In this document: positions 1 to 11,583 of the stretch, one piece after another | Position numbering within the stretch: the stretch's first letter is position 1 | How the letters are laid out: each line of letters starts with the position of its first letter | From: Methylotenera sp. | GTDB lineage: Bacteria > Pseudomonadota > Gammaproteobacteria > Burkholderiales > Methylophilaceae | Reading direction: 5' to 3' | Assembly: GCA_013141075.1 (NCBI GenBank) | Contig: JABFRQ010000003.1 | Coordinates: 124,001 to 188,000, forward strand | Length of the DNA stretch: 64,000 nt | Program-made: the position numbers and the translations under genes | The notes under the pieces: model-generated | The model's database searches: none | Seen by the model: only the letters and a program-made list of their open reading frames with translations | What the model was told of the DNA's origin: nothing

Positions 1-43
1 TAGAGGGGGTTTGCTGACCACCTTTCGGTGATACGAATAAATA

Positions 44-159
44 GCTTGGCAGTGACCTACTTTCGCATGCAAAAAGCATACTATCATTGGCGCTGGTTCG
101 TTTCACGGCCCTGTTCGAGATGGGAAGGGGTGGGTCCAAACCGCTATGGCCGCCAAGCA
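44..159 (-). rRNA. rrf: 5S ribosomal RNA
   Basis: Last gene of the rRNA operon. The two ends are complementary (GCTTGGCAG and CGCCAAGC on the plus strand), forming the closing helix of 5S rRNA, and the interior carries the conserved segment around the GAACTCGAA-like loop (plus-strand CTGTTCGAGATGGG). Its length of about 116 nt is normal. No clear terminator with a T-run is visible in the 43 bases downstream, so transcription may end beyond the window. Confidence 0.95.
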
Positions 160-480
160 TAACTGGTAACTCTTGCGCGCTGTTGAGCTTTCACCCAATT
201 GCCTATCACAAGCAGAAATGCTGTGCGCTCACTCCTATTTTCATAGAAGTAGCGTCTTAAACTTACATTTTTGCACTTATTGCTAAGTACTTTAATGCAG
301 TTTTTAACAAACAGAAGAAGTAAAGTGTCACGCATTTTCATGCGCAAAGTAAATGGTTTTCATTGATTACATTGTCTATAAACCATACCGTATTTAAACG
401 ATATCAGTGCTTTAAAACAAACCATTTCTCTTGTCTTTTTCGTTAACTTAATAACAATCAAGCTCAAGTTTTAAGGTTAT
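160..480 (-). other. 23S-5S internal transcribed spacer
   Basis: About 320 bases between 23S and 5S without a gene. It holds the 3' arm of the 23S processing stem (298-327). I see no tRNA and no believable reading frame in it. Confidence 0.7.
298..327 (-). other. 23S precursor processing stem, 3' arm
   Basis: The reverse complement of this segment matches plus-strand 3659-3690 (identical over CACTTTACTTCTTC, then similar), so in the transcript the two flank 23S rRNA and can pair. This is the expected RNase III stalk. Seen in sequence; the processing role is inferred. Confidence 0.65.
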
Positions 481-3375
<2,895 letters not shown>

Positions 3376-3658
3376 CTATAACTTTAAAACCTGAACCCTT
3401 TTAAATATTCAGATTTCGTGACGCATGAGAACGTCAGTCATGGTTTTTTCTAAAGCTACTTTGTCAATACTGCAAGGTTGTACAGTATCAACTGGTTATT
3501 TCTTTTGTTTCATTTATTTCTGGTTATTTCGTGTGTAATCCATATTGCTATGTATTACTACACTATCTAACTGGAACTAAACGAAGCAAAATGTTTCGAT
3601 TTTTGCAATCAATTACTACCCATTTTGAACACACAAGTTCATCACAAACCTATGCGCT

Positions 3659-3690
3659 CACTTTACTTCTTCCATTTTGTTAAAGAACAG
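3659..3690 (-). other. 23S precursor processing stem, 5' arm
   Basis: Pairs in the precursor RNA with 298-327 on the other side of 23S. Fourteen bases match perfectly and the remainder is imperfect. Inferred RNase III substrate. Confidence 0.65.
3678..3689 (-). promoter_or_regulatory. boxA antitermination site before 23S
   Basis: Minus strand reads TGTTCTTTAACA, close to the rRNA boxA consensus TGCTCTTTAACA bound by NusB/NusE. Its place between tRNA-Ala and 23S is typical for a second boxA in rRNA operons. Confidence 0.7.
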
Positions 3691-3799
3691 TCTAGTTAAA
3701 AACTAGAAGCAAAGATTGTTGTTCAAACAACGCTTGCTTCTAATTTCTTACCTAATCTATCGGTACAACATTAAAGTGATATTGTTAGTGTTAAATTAC

Positions 3800-3875
3800 T
3801 GGTGGAGAATGTCGGGATCGAACCGACGACCCCCTGCTTGCAAAGCAGGTGCTCTCCCAGCTGAGCTAATCCCCC
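3800..3875 (-). tRNA. tRNA-Ala (anticodon TGC)
   Basis: The minus strand folds as a 76-nt cloverleaf starting GGGGGATTAGCTC and ending in an encoded CCA. The anticodon loop reads TTTGCAA within CTGCTTTGCAAGCAG. It carries the G3-U70 pair that marks alanine tRNAs. Located in the 16S-23S spacer. Confidence 0.97.
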
Positions 3876-3907
3876 ATTTGTCTAACAGGTGCTTATATGC
3901 AGAATTC

Positions 3908-3984
3908 TGGTGGGTCTGGATGGACTCGAACCATCGACCCCCGCCTTATCAAGGCGGTGCTCTAACCAACTGAGCTACAGACCC
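3908..3984 (-). tRNA. tRNA-Ile (anticodon GAT)
   Basis: 77-nt cloverleaf on the minus strand starting GGGTCTGTAGCTCAG, with anticodon GAT in CGCCTTGATAAGGCG and an encoded CCA. It precedes tRNA-Ala in the spacer, the usual Ile-Ala order. Confidence 0.97.
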
Positions 3985-4077
3985 ATAAGGCAAGTAAGTT
4001 GCCGCTTATAAAAGCGCCAAGTAAATTGCCGTCTTACTAAAACGCGTCAAATCTTGTTTAATGTCGCTTTGGTCTAA

Positions 4078-4100
4078 CAACTGATAAGTGTGAATGCTTG
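4078..4100 (-). other. 16S precursor processing stem, 3' arm
   Basis: This 23-base segment is the reverse complement of 5954-5976 with only two mismatches. The two flank 16S rRNA in the transcript and form the expected RNase III stalk. Confidence 0.75.
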
Positions 4101-4117
4101 CAAAAATAGATGTTCTC

Positions 4118-5658
<1,541 letters not shown>

Positions 5659-5953
5659 AATGTATGACTATTACTTTTTCCTCTTGCGAGGTGGTTATTT
5701 CGCTTTTGCTTTACCAACCCTACTCTCTAACGATAATCAGAAAGCGTTATAGGTTGATGACTCAAATTCATTTCAAGGTGTGTTTCTTGCTTAATCATTG
5801 CTGATTAAACCTGTTACATACTTGTCATAAATTTAAGTGTAAGCACTTGTTTTTTCTGAGGCTACACTTAAACCAAACAATCGCGTTAAATTAGCACAAA
5901 GTAAACTTCGTACCAACAAGGCCATTGCGTCTAAGTGAGCTTGTCTAAATCCA

Positions 5954-5976
5954 CAAGCACCCACACTTATCAGTTG
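5954..5976 (-). other. 16S precursor processing stem, 5' arm
   Basis: Complementary to 4078-4100 (21 of 23 positions). Predicted RNase III stalk around 16S rRNA. Confidence 0.75.
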
Positions 5977-5993
5977 TTAAATTGTTAAAGATC
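5976..5993 (-). promoter_or_regulatory. boxA antitermination site in rRNA leader
   Basis: Minus strand reads GATCTTTAACAATTTAA, nearly the Escherichia coli rrn boxA (TGCTCTTTAACAATTTA). It lies directly next to the 16S processing stem, as in other rRNA leaders. Confidence 0.75.
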
Positions 5994-6045
5994 AGTTCAC
6001 TTTTTACAAGTGGCTCGTTACCGCTTTGCGTCTAACGAGGTGCGC

Positions 6046-6073
6046 ATTATACAGAGGTTTTTAGACCCGTCAA
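6046..6073 (-). promoter_or_regulatory. rRNA operon promoter
   Basis: Minus strand: -35 TTGACG (plus 6068-6073), 16-base spacer, -10 TATAAT (plus 6046-6051), followed by a GCGC discriminator typical of stringently controlled rRNA promoters. The upstream stretch at about 6078-6125 is strongly A/T-rich and could act as an UP element. Start of transcription expected near 6039. Confidence 0.85.
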
Positions 6074-6131
6074 TCATAATTAGAAAACTTATTTAATTAT
6101 TTTTGAATCGTATTTATTACACAAAATTTGT

Positions 6132-6208
6132 TGGTTGCGGGAACAGGATTTGAACCTGTGACCTTCGGGTTATGAGCCCGACGAGCTGCCAGACTGCTCC
6201 ATCCCGCG
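6132..6208 (-). tRNA. initiator tRNA-fMet (anticodon CAT)
   Basis: 77-nt cloverleaf on the minus strand starting CGCGGGATGGAGCAG with encoded CCA. It has the initiator marks: the first base C faces A72 (no Watson-Crick pair), and the anticodon stem ends in three G-C pairs (GGGCTCATAACCC). It sits upstream of the rRNA promoter and has its own promoter. Confidence 0.95.
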
Positions 6209-6241
6209 TCCGATTCGACTAATGTTTCGCCGAGAGGTGAG

Positions 6242-6270
6242 ACTATAGCAAACCTGGCATTCTTCTGCAA
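6242..6270 (-). promoter_or_regulatory. promoter of tRNA-fMet
   Basis: Minus strand: -35 TTGCAG (plus 6265-6270), 17-base spacer, -10 TATAGT (plus 6242-6247). It ends about 30 bases upstream of the tRNA 5' end. Good sigma-70 match; read-through into the rRNA operon is possible. Confidence 0.65.
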
Positions 6271-6339
6271 GAACAATCGCGGATTTTCTTTAACAAATAT
6301 CTAACGCGTTAAAGCGACTTGGTGTTGCGTAATTAAGAT

Positions 6340-7116
6340 TTAGCGCATTACGCTACGTACGTAATCTAGGTCTTCTTGAGTATCCACGCCTGCTGCAGAC
6401 GCATTTTCTGAAATAGAAACTGCAATTTTGTAGCCTTGATGCAACACACGAAGCTGTTCTAAACTTTCAGCCTGCTCAATGGCGCATGGCTGAATGCTTG
6501 CGTATTCTTTCAAAAACTTTGCTCTATAAGCATAAATGCCAATATGTCGATAGGCTGGTACATCCAGCGCCAATTTAGAATTCGCAAAGGTATCTCTAGG
6601 ATATGGAATCGGCGCGCGGCTGAAATAGAGTGCATTTGATTGCGCATCTAACACCACTTTTACGATATTTGGATTTACAAATTCAGCCTTAGTATGAATA
6701 GCGTGGCACGCAGTTGCCATTACGGCATCTTTGCTATTGTTTAACATGGTCGCCACTTCAATTATAAGTGAAGTTTCTATTAGCGGCTCATCACCCTGTA
6801 CATTGACTATAATCGCTTCATCTGGCCAAGCTTGCCTCAGCGCAACCTCGGCTATGCGATCCGTGCCGCTTACATGGTCGTCACGCGTCATCATGGCGAA
6901 ATGCCCGTGTTGCGCTAGCGCATCTACAATACGTATATCATCTGTTGCAACCACCACTTGCTTTGCGCCGCTATGTTTTGCGCGCTCAGCCACCCACGCC
7001 ACCATGGGCTTGCCTGCAATATCTAGCAGGGGCTTACCTGGCAACCTTGTGCTGGCGTAGCGCGCGGGGATTACCACATAAAAACCTAGTGGATGACTAC
7101 TCAATTTCTTCATCAT
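6340..7116 (-). CDS. kdsB: 3-deoxy-manno-octulosonate cytidylyltransferase
   Basis: Activates KDO with CTP to CMP-KDO in the cytoplasm for the lipopolysaccharide inner core. The nucleotidyltransferase signature [15 protein letters not shown] lies at residues 16-30 and NVQGDEPLI near residue 104. The length of 258 residues fits the family. The start overlaps the preceding small gene by 20 bases, suggesting translational coupling. It is the last gene of a minus-strand run with lpxK and msbA, all for lipid A/core assembly. Confidence 0.95.
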   Translation of the reverse strand: MMKKLSSHPLGFYVVIPARYASTRLPGKPLLDIAGKPMVAWVAERAKHSGAKQVVVATDDIRIVDALAQHGHFAMMTRDDHVSGTDRIAEVALRQAWPDEAIIVNVQGDEPLIETSLIIEVATMLNNSKDAVMATACHAIHTKAEFVNPNIVKVVLDAQSNALYFSRAPIPYPRDTFANSKLALDVPAYRHIGIYAYRAKFLKEYASIQPCAIEQAESLEQLRVLHQGYKIAVSISENASAAGVDTQEDLDYVRSVMR

Positions 7117-7279
7117 CAGTTAATTTACGCGCATCTTCTTCAAGCATCACAGGAATGCCATCCTTAATAGGGTAAGCTAGCCTTGCTGCCCTAGATATAA
7201 GCTCATTGCTGGCTTTGTTGTAGATAAGCGGCCCTTTGGTGACTGGGCATACTAAAATTTGTAGTAATTTTGCATCCAT
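7097..7279 (-). CDS. Trm112/YcaR-like small protein (UPF0434)
   Basis: 60 residues with the Trm112 family opening [14 protein letters not shown] and the closing [11 protein letters not shown] segment. Eukaryotic and archaeal Trm112 proteins activate methyltransferases; the role of the bacterial YcaR type is not established. Only one Cys is present (residue 11), so the classical zinc site is incomplete, as is common in this bacterial group. The position between lpxK and kdsB is conserved across many proteobacteria. Starts one base after the lpxK stop. Confidence 0.85.
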   Translation of the reverse strand: MDAKLLQILVCPVTKGPLIYNKASNELISRAARLAYPIKDGIPVMLEEDARKLTDDEEIE

Positions 7280-7280
7280 T

Positions 7281-8312
7281 TTAATTTCTCAATTGTTTTA
7301 ATACTAATGTGACAAGCGAAGCTGAGCCAGTTACTGTTGCCGCTACTGGCAAATACCACACATTAGGAGTAGCGAATGAATAACATTTTACGGCATCTTT
7401 TTCTGTCATTAAAATTATCTTATTGGCGAAGGGCGCTAAATCTTGTGCAGTAAATGCATGATGATCTGCAAATACCTGCTGTTCAAATTGTAGCCCTAAT
7501 TCTGTTAGTTTTTTTAAAAAACGTTCAGGGTTGGCGATGCCTGCGATGGCCACTATTGTTTGATTTGTGCTCTTGCCTGCAAAATAACTGGCGGGTTGTT
7601 TACTTTGTGTATCAGCTAAATTTACGAAAATGTCGCCTTGTAGTTGCATATTAAATAGCTGCACATTAAATAAAGGTGTCTGTAGAGCGCCTATTGGCGC
7701 GGCTTGCAGGGCGCTATCCACAATTGCATCTACGTATTGCAAGCGCGTGATTTTTTCTCTTAGTGAACCTGCGGGCAGTAATTGTAAGTTGCTTTTTATC
7801 AATTGACTTGAGTTAATGAGCGCAATTTCAACATTGCGCTGTAAGCGGTAGTGTTGTAAACCATCATCACTAATAATCACGTTGCATTGTGGGTGCGCTT
7901 GCAATAAGGCTTGCCCTGCCGCGACGCGATTTGCACCCACGAACATTGGGCAGTGTGTACGTTTTGCGATTAGCACCGGCTCATCACCAACTTCTGCTGG
8001 GTTGCTATTGCCGAACACTTCGGCGACGAGTTTTGTACTGCCGCCATAGCCTCGGCTAATAATGGCAGGTGTGTAGCCTTGTTGCTGCAATTGCTCTGCA
8101 AGCCATATTACAAGCGGGGTTTTGCCAGTGCCGCCAACATTGATATTGCCGATAACAATCACTGGCACGGATAGGCGAGTACTTTTTAACCAACCAGTTT
8201 TATAGAGTTTCGCACGAATATAAACAATTGCGCTAAAAATCCAAGAAAGCGGAATGAGTAAAATATGCCACAAACTATAACTTGCCCATTGTTTTTGTAG
8301 CCAGCTATTCAT
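7281..8312 (-). CDS. lpxK: tetraacyldisaccharide 4'-kinase
   Basis: Inner-membrane kinase that phosphorylates the 4' position of the lipid A disaccharide precursor. An N-terminal hydrophobic anchor (about residues 12-32) is followed by the P-loop [12 protein letters not shown] (55-66), which is characteristic of LpxK. The length of 343 residues is normal. It follows msbA with a 21-base gap and precedes the YcaR-like gene, so the run couples lipid A phosphorylation with its export. Confidence 0.95.
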   Translation of the reverse strand: MNSWLQKQWASYSLWHILLIPLSWIFSAIVYIRAKLYKTGWLKSTRLSVPVIVIGNINVGGTGKTPLVIWLAEQLQQQGYTPAIISRGYGGSTKLVAEVFGNSNPAEVGDEPVLIAKRTHCPMFVGANRVAAGQALLQAHPQCNVIISDDGLQHYRLQRNVEIALINSSQLIKSNLQLLPAGSLREKITRLQYVDAIVDSALQAAPIGALQTPLFNVQLFNMQLQGDIFVNLADTQSKQPASYFAGKSTNQTIVAIAGIANPERFLKKLTELGLQFEQQVFADHHAFTAQDLAPFANKIILMTEKDAVKCYSFATPNVWYLPVAATVTGSASLVTLVLKQLRN

Positions 8313-8333
8313 TTAGTATTTAATCTGGCGAAC

Positions 8334-10103
8334 CTAGCCCGTAAATTGCTTTTGATACAACTTAGCATAATGGCCATTTTGTTGAATCAGCGCTTCATGC
8401 GTGCCGCTTTCTACAATTTCACCTTGCTCCATCACCATAATACGATCTGCATTTTCAACGGTGCTTAGGCGATGCGCTATGACAATACTGGTGCGGTTTT
8501 GCATTAAGGCATCTAACGCGGCTTGCACGTGTTGCTCTGACTCGGTATCAAGCGCTGAGGTTGCTTCATCTAGCAGCAATATGGGTGCGTTTTTTAAAAT
8601 CGCCCGTGCAATGGCAATGCGTTGGCGCTGGCCGCCTGATAAACGCACGCCTCTATCGCCAATTTCACTATACAAACCATTGGGTTGCTGTTGAATAAAC
8701 TCCCAAGCATGCGCCGCTTTTGCAGCGTTGATCACTTCTTCTTCACTCGCGTTACGCAGCACGCCATACGCAATGTTGTTAAAAATAGTGTCGTTAAACA
8801 AAAGCACATCTTGGCTCACTAGCGAGAATTGTTCGCGTAAATTCGCTAGCGGTAGCGCCCGCATATCAACGCCATCAAGCAGCACTTGGCCTTGTTGCAG
8901 CTCGTAAAACCTTGGGAGTAAATTCACCAGCGTGGTTTTTCCACCACCAGAGCGACCGACCAAAGCCAATTTCTCACCTGATTTTATACTAAAGCTGATG
9001 TCGTTTAGCGCTGGGCGTTTGGCGTTGCTATAAGTCAAACTCACATGTTTAAACTCAATGGCACCTTGGCTGCGCGGTGATATTTTCTCACCTTCATCCA
9101 ACTCTGGCATGATATCTATTACGCCAAATACGCTTTGCGAAGCCACTAGCGCGACTTGAATATCTTCATTCATTGCGGTTAAATTTTTAATCGGCGCAAT
9201 AATCATAAATAAAGCGCCCACAAAGGCAGAAAACTCGCCTGCGGTAAATCGCCCTACTGCGTAATACACCACAAAACCCAGAGAAACAGCAGCAATCAGC
9301 TCAATTACCATGCTATTTAAGCCAGAAAAACGCGCCAAGCGAATTTGCATACGGCGATTTTTAGCGGCAACAAAGGCGAAACGTTCATTTTCATAAGCTT
9401 GCGCACCAAATATTTTAACAATACGCTGGCCTGACATACTTTCTTCAGCTACTTTAGTCATCTCTCCCACCGACTCTTGCGCCTGATGTGCCGCAAATTT
9501 TAAGCGCGGCCGCATATTTTTTAAATACACACCCATCAACGGCACAACCACCACAAAAATCATGGTCAACCGCCAGTCTAAATAGAGCATATAGCCCAAT
9601 ATACCAAGCACAGTTAATGTATCACGTACCAATGTAAGTGCGGCTTTTGTGGCAGCATTTGCCATTTGCTCAACATCGTAAGTGAGTTTGGTGACTACCG
9701 TACCGACCGACTGGTCGTCAAAGTAACTAATCGGCAGACGCATGAGTTGGGCGAAGGTGTCTAAGCGCAAGTTTTCAACCACGCGACGCGATACCCAACG
9801 CATAGAAAAAACAGATGCAAAGCCAGAAATTGAGCGCACCGCCATTAATCCGAATAGTAAGAATGGCAAATATGCGACTTGGTTAGCCGATTGTTTGACA
9901 AAGCCTTCGTCAGTCACTTGTTTGATGGTGGCTAAAAAAGCTGTATTGGTGGCAGACAGCACCACTAAAGCAAGCAAGCTACACAAAAATACTAATTTGT
10001 ATTTCCAAGCATACTTAAACAAGCGCATAAGCATGATTTTTGAAGTAGGCGCATTGGCTGCGCTTAACTTTTCGCTCACTTTTTTAATGGTGGGTTTCGA
10101 CAT
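8334..10103 (-). CDS. msbA: lipid A export ABC transporter MsbA
   Basis: Half-transporter that flips lipid A-core across the inner membrane. The N-terminal six-helix membrane domain spans about residues 30-330. The ATPase has Walker A GRSGGGKTT (about 381-389), the signature LSGGQRQR (about 488) and Walker B with the H-loop region LLLDEATSALD (about 510). 589 residues. The neighbours lpxK and kdsB support lipid A as substrate rather than a drug. A gap of 110 bases separates it from exbD upstream, which may hold a promoter. Confidence 0.93.
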   Translation of the reverse strand: MSKPTIKKVSEKLSAANAPTSKIMLMRLFKYAWKYKLVFLCSLLALVVLSATNTAFLATIKQVTDEGFVKQSANQVAYLPFLLFGLMAVRSISGFASVFSMRWVSRRVVENLRLDTFAQLMRLPISYFDDQSVGTVVTKLTYDVEQMANAATKAALTLVRDTLTVLGILGYMLYLDWRLTMIFVVVVPLMGVYLKNMRPRLKFAAHQAQESVGEMTKVAEESMSGQRIVKIFGAQAYENERFAFVAAKNRRMQIRLARFSGLNSMVIELIAAVSLGFVVYYAVGRFTAGEFSAFVGALFMIIAPIKNLTAMNEDIQVALVASQSVFGVIDIMPELDEGEKISPRSQGAIEFKHVSLTYSNAKRPALNDISFSIKSGEKLALVGRSGGGKTTLVNLLPRFYELQQGQVLLDGVDMRALPLANLREQFSLVSQDVLLFNDTIFNNIAYGVLRNASEEEVINAAKAAHAWEFIQQQPNGLYSEIGDRGVRLSGGQRQRIAIARAILKNAPILLLDEATSALDTESEQHVQAALDALMQNRTSIVIAHRLSTVENADRIMVMEQGEIVESGTHEALIQQNGHYAKLYQKQFTG

Positions 10104-10214
10104 GTGTAATTTCTATAAACCTAAGCATGTATAACTTAAGCTTTTGAATTCTAAGTATAAAAAACTTAGACTGAGTCGATTGTTCAATTGAAGCAAATTG
10201 ATATTAAAACTACT

Positions 10215-10628
10215 TTATTTTGATTGCGTAGCAAACGTAATATGCGTATAGCCCGCAGTACGTGAAGCTTCCATCACATCAATCACAGATTGATGTGTGG
10301 TTTTTGCATCTGCGTTAATAATAACCGTTGGTTCTTTACCGCCATTAGCCGCGGCCTGCAAGGCGGCACTAATGCCTGTCACAGAGGTGTCAGCCAAGCC
10401 TTTATTGTTGATTGTATATTTACCGTTCGCATCAATACCAACTTCAATGGTTAATGGTTTTTCTTGCGGCGCATTGGCTTCAGCAGTTGGCAAGTTAATT
10501 TGCAGCTCGCTGGTGCGCGAGAATGTTGCACTCACTACCAAGAAAATAATAATCACAAGCAACACATCAATCAACGGCACGAGATTCATCTCGAGGTCTT
10601 CATGGCGCTTTCCACGTTGGAAATTCAT
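10215..10628 (-). CDS. exbD: ExbD/TolR family proton-channel subunit
   Basis: 137 residues with one N-terminal membrane segment (about 14-36). The family aspartate lies in that segment (MNLVPLIDVLLVIIIF, Asp at about 22) and the periplasmic domain is ExbD-like. Works with the adjacent ExbB to turn proton flow into force on a TonB- or TolA-like partner; no tonB gene is in the window. ExbB/ExbD upstream of msbA-lpxK is a common betaproteobacterial arrangement. Confidence 0.9.
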   Translation of the reverse strand: MNFQRGKRHEDLEMNLVPLIDVLLVIIIFLVVSATFSRTSELQINLPTAEANAPQEKPLTIEVGIDANGKYTINNKGLADTSVTGISAALQAAANGGKEPTVIINADAKTTHQSVIDVMEASRTAGYTHITFATQSK

Positions 10629-10663
10629 AATTTAATACTCAATTTGAAAAAGTTTTAAATGAA

Positions 10664-11269
10664 CTATTTACGTTCGCCGTGGATAATTTCTACCAACTTA
10701 ATCGCTTGCTGCTCCATACCCACCAACAAATCATCTACTTTTGAGCGGTAATAACGGTAAGCAATCATCGCTGGCACTGCCACCACAATACCTGCTGCGG
10801 TGTTATATAAAGCGACTGAAATACCGCGCGCAAACTGTGCAATATCGTGACCTGTGCTGGTAAATGCGCCGAATAATTCCACCATACCAATCACCGTGCC
10901 GAGCAAGCCTAATAAAGGCGCAACTGTAGCAATAGTGCCTAGTGTAGAAAGATATTTCTCAAGATTATGTGCAACAGCACGACCTGATTCTTCAATCGCC
11001 TCTTTGGTTACTACACGCGGGTTTTTAGTGTTGGCCAGCGCGCTAGCAAAAATTTGGCCTAAAGGTGAGTGTTGCTCTAACTTGCTAATCATTTCTTTGG
11101 TGATACCACCTTTAGTGAGCCAGTTTTGCACCTCAGGCAATAGATTTTGCGGCGCGACGGTACTCTCACGCAACGCCAGTGCGCGCTCACCGATAATCGC
11201 CAATGCAATCACTGACGCGATGATAAGCGGCCAAATTGGCCAACCTGCTGCTAAAATAATTTGCCACAC
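10664..11269 (-). CDS. exbB: ExbB/MotA/TolQ family proton-channel protein
   Basis: 201 residues with three membrane segments: about 5-25, then 105-130 and 150-175 in the conserved MotA/TolQ/ExbB domain (ATVAPLLGLLGTVIGMVELF and the GISVALYNTAAG region). 35 bases upstream of exbD, with which it forms the motor. It heads the minus-strand cluster that continues to kdsB. Whether it serves TonB or another energy user cannot be told from sequence. Confidence 0.9.
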   Translation of the reverse strand: MWQIILAAGWPIWPLIIASVIALAIIGERALALRESTVAPQNLLPEVQNWLTKGGITKEMISKLEQHSPLGQIFASALANTKNPRVVTKEAIEESGRAVAHNLEKYLSTLGTIATVAPLLGLLGTVIGMVELFGAFTSTGHDIAQFARGISVALYNTAAGIVVAVPAMIAYRYYRSKVDDLLVGMEQQAIKLVEIIHGERK

Positions 11270-11575
11270 AATGCGACTCCTAAAAATTCAAAAATGGTTA
11301 AAGCTCAAATGTAAACAAGTGAAGTTTCTATGAGCGATACTTTAGCCTGTAGCGCCCTTTTGGGCAAGCTCGGTTTATTCATTTTTACTAAAACCCCTCC
11401 TACTCGTCATTCCCGCGCAGGCGGGAATCTAGTCAAATCTGCAAATGAACTGGATTACCGCCTGCGCGGGAATGACGAGTAGGAGTGTTTTATTGATATT
11501 AGTTATTAACGCCAAATCAAAATAAGCTTACAAGCACTGCCCTGCGAGCCGCTCTGGTATTGCCTCGCAGGGCAG
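11270..11575. other. intergenic region with two palindromes
   Basis: About 305 bases between comEC (3' end) and exbB (5' end, both minus). It holds a large REP-like palindrome (11400-11482) and a GC-rich hairpin (11536-11576). The promoter of exbB should lie near 11270-11390, but no convincing boxes were found. Confidence 0.6.
11400..11482. repeat. REP-like palindrome, GCGCAGGCGGG core
   Basis: Left arm 11400-11430 (CTACTCGTCATTCCCGCGCA then GGCGG) is the reverse complement of right arm 11453-11482, separated by about 22 bases. The GTCATTCC...GGAATGAC ends are shared with the palindromes at 48227 and elsewhere in the window. Confidence 0.85.
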
Positions 11576-11583
11576 TCATTTTT
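11536..11583 (+). repeat. GC-rich hairpin with T-run, CCCTGCGAG family
   Basis: Arms ACTGCCCTGCGAG (11536-11548) and CTCGCAGGGCAGT (11564-11576) are perfectly complementary, and six T follow on the plus strand. It looks like a rho-independent terminator on the plus strand, yet no plus-strand gene precedes it. It overlaps the comEC stop codon. Related sequences lie at 41019 and 44565. Confidence 0.6.

Larger units (their letters stand above)
3376..3799 (-). other. tRNA-Ala to 23S spacer
   Basis: About 420 bases without a gene. It holds a boxA antitermination element (3678-3689) inside the 5' arm of the 23S processing stem (3659-3690). Nothing else recognisable was found. Confidence 0.7.
5659..6039 (-). 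other. rRNA operon leader
   Basis: Transcribed leader of about 380 bases between the rRNA promoter and 16S. It contains boxA (about 5976-5993) and the 5' arm of the 16S processing stem. There is no gene in it. Confidence 0.7.

Noticed and set aside
11536..11583. Terminator of comEC
   Set aside because: The T-run is on the plus strand and the stem overlaps the comEC stop codon, so orientation is wrong for comEC; kept as a repeat-type hairpin only.
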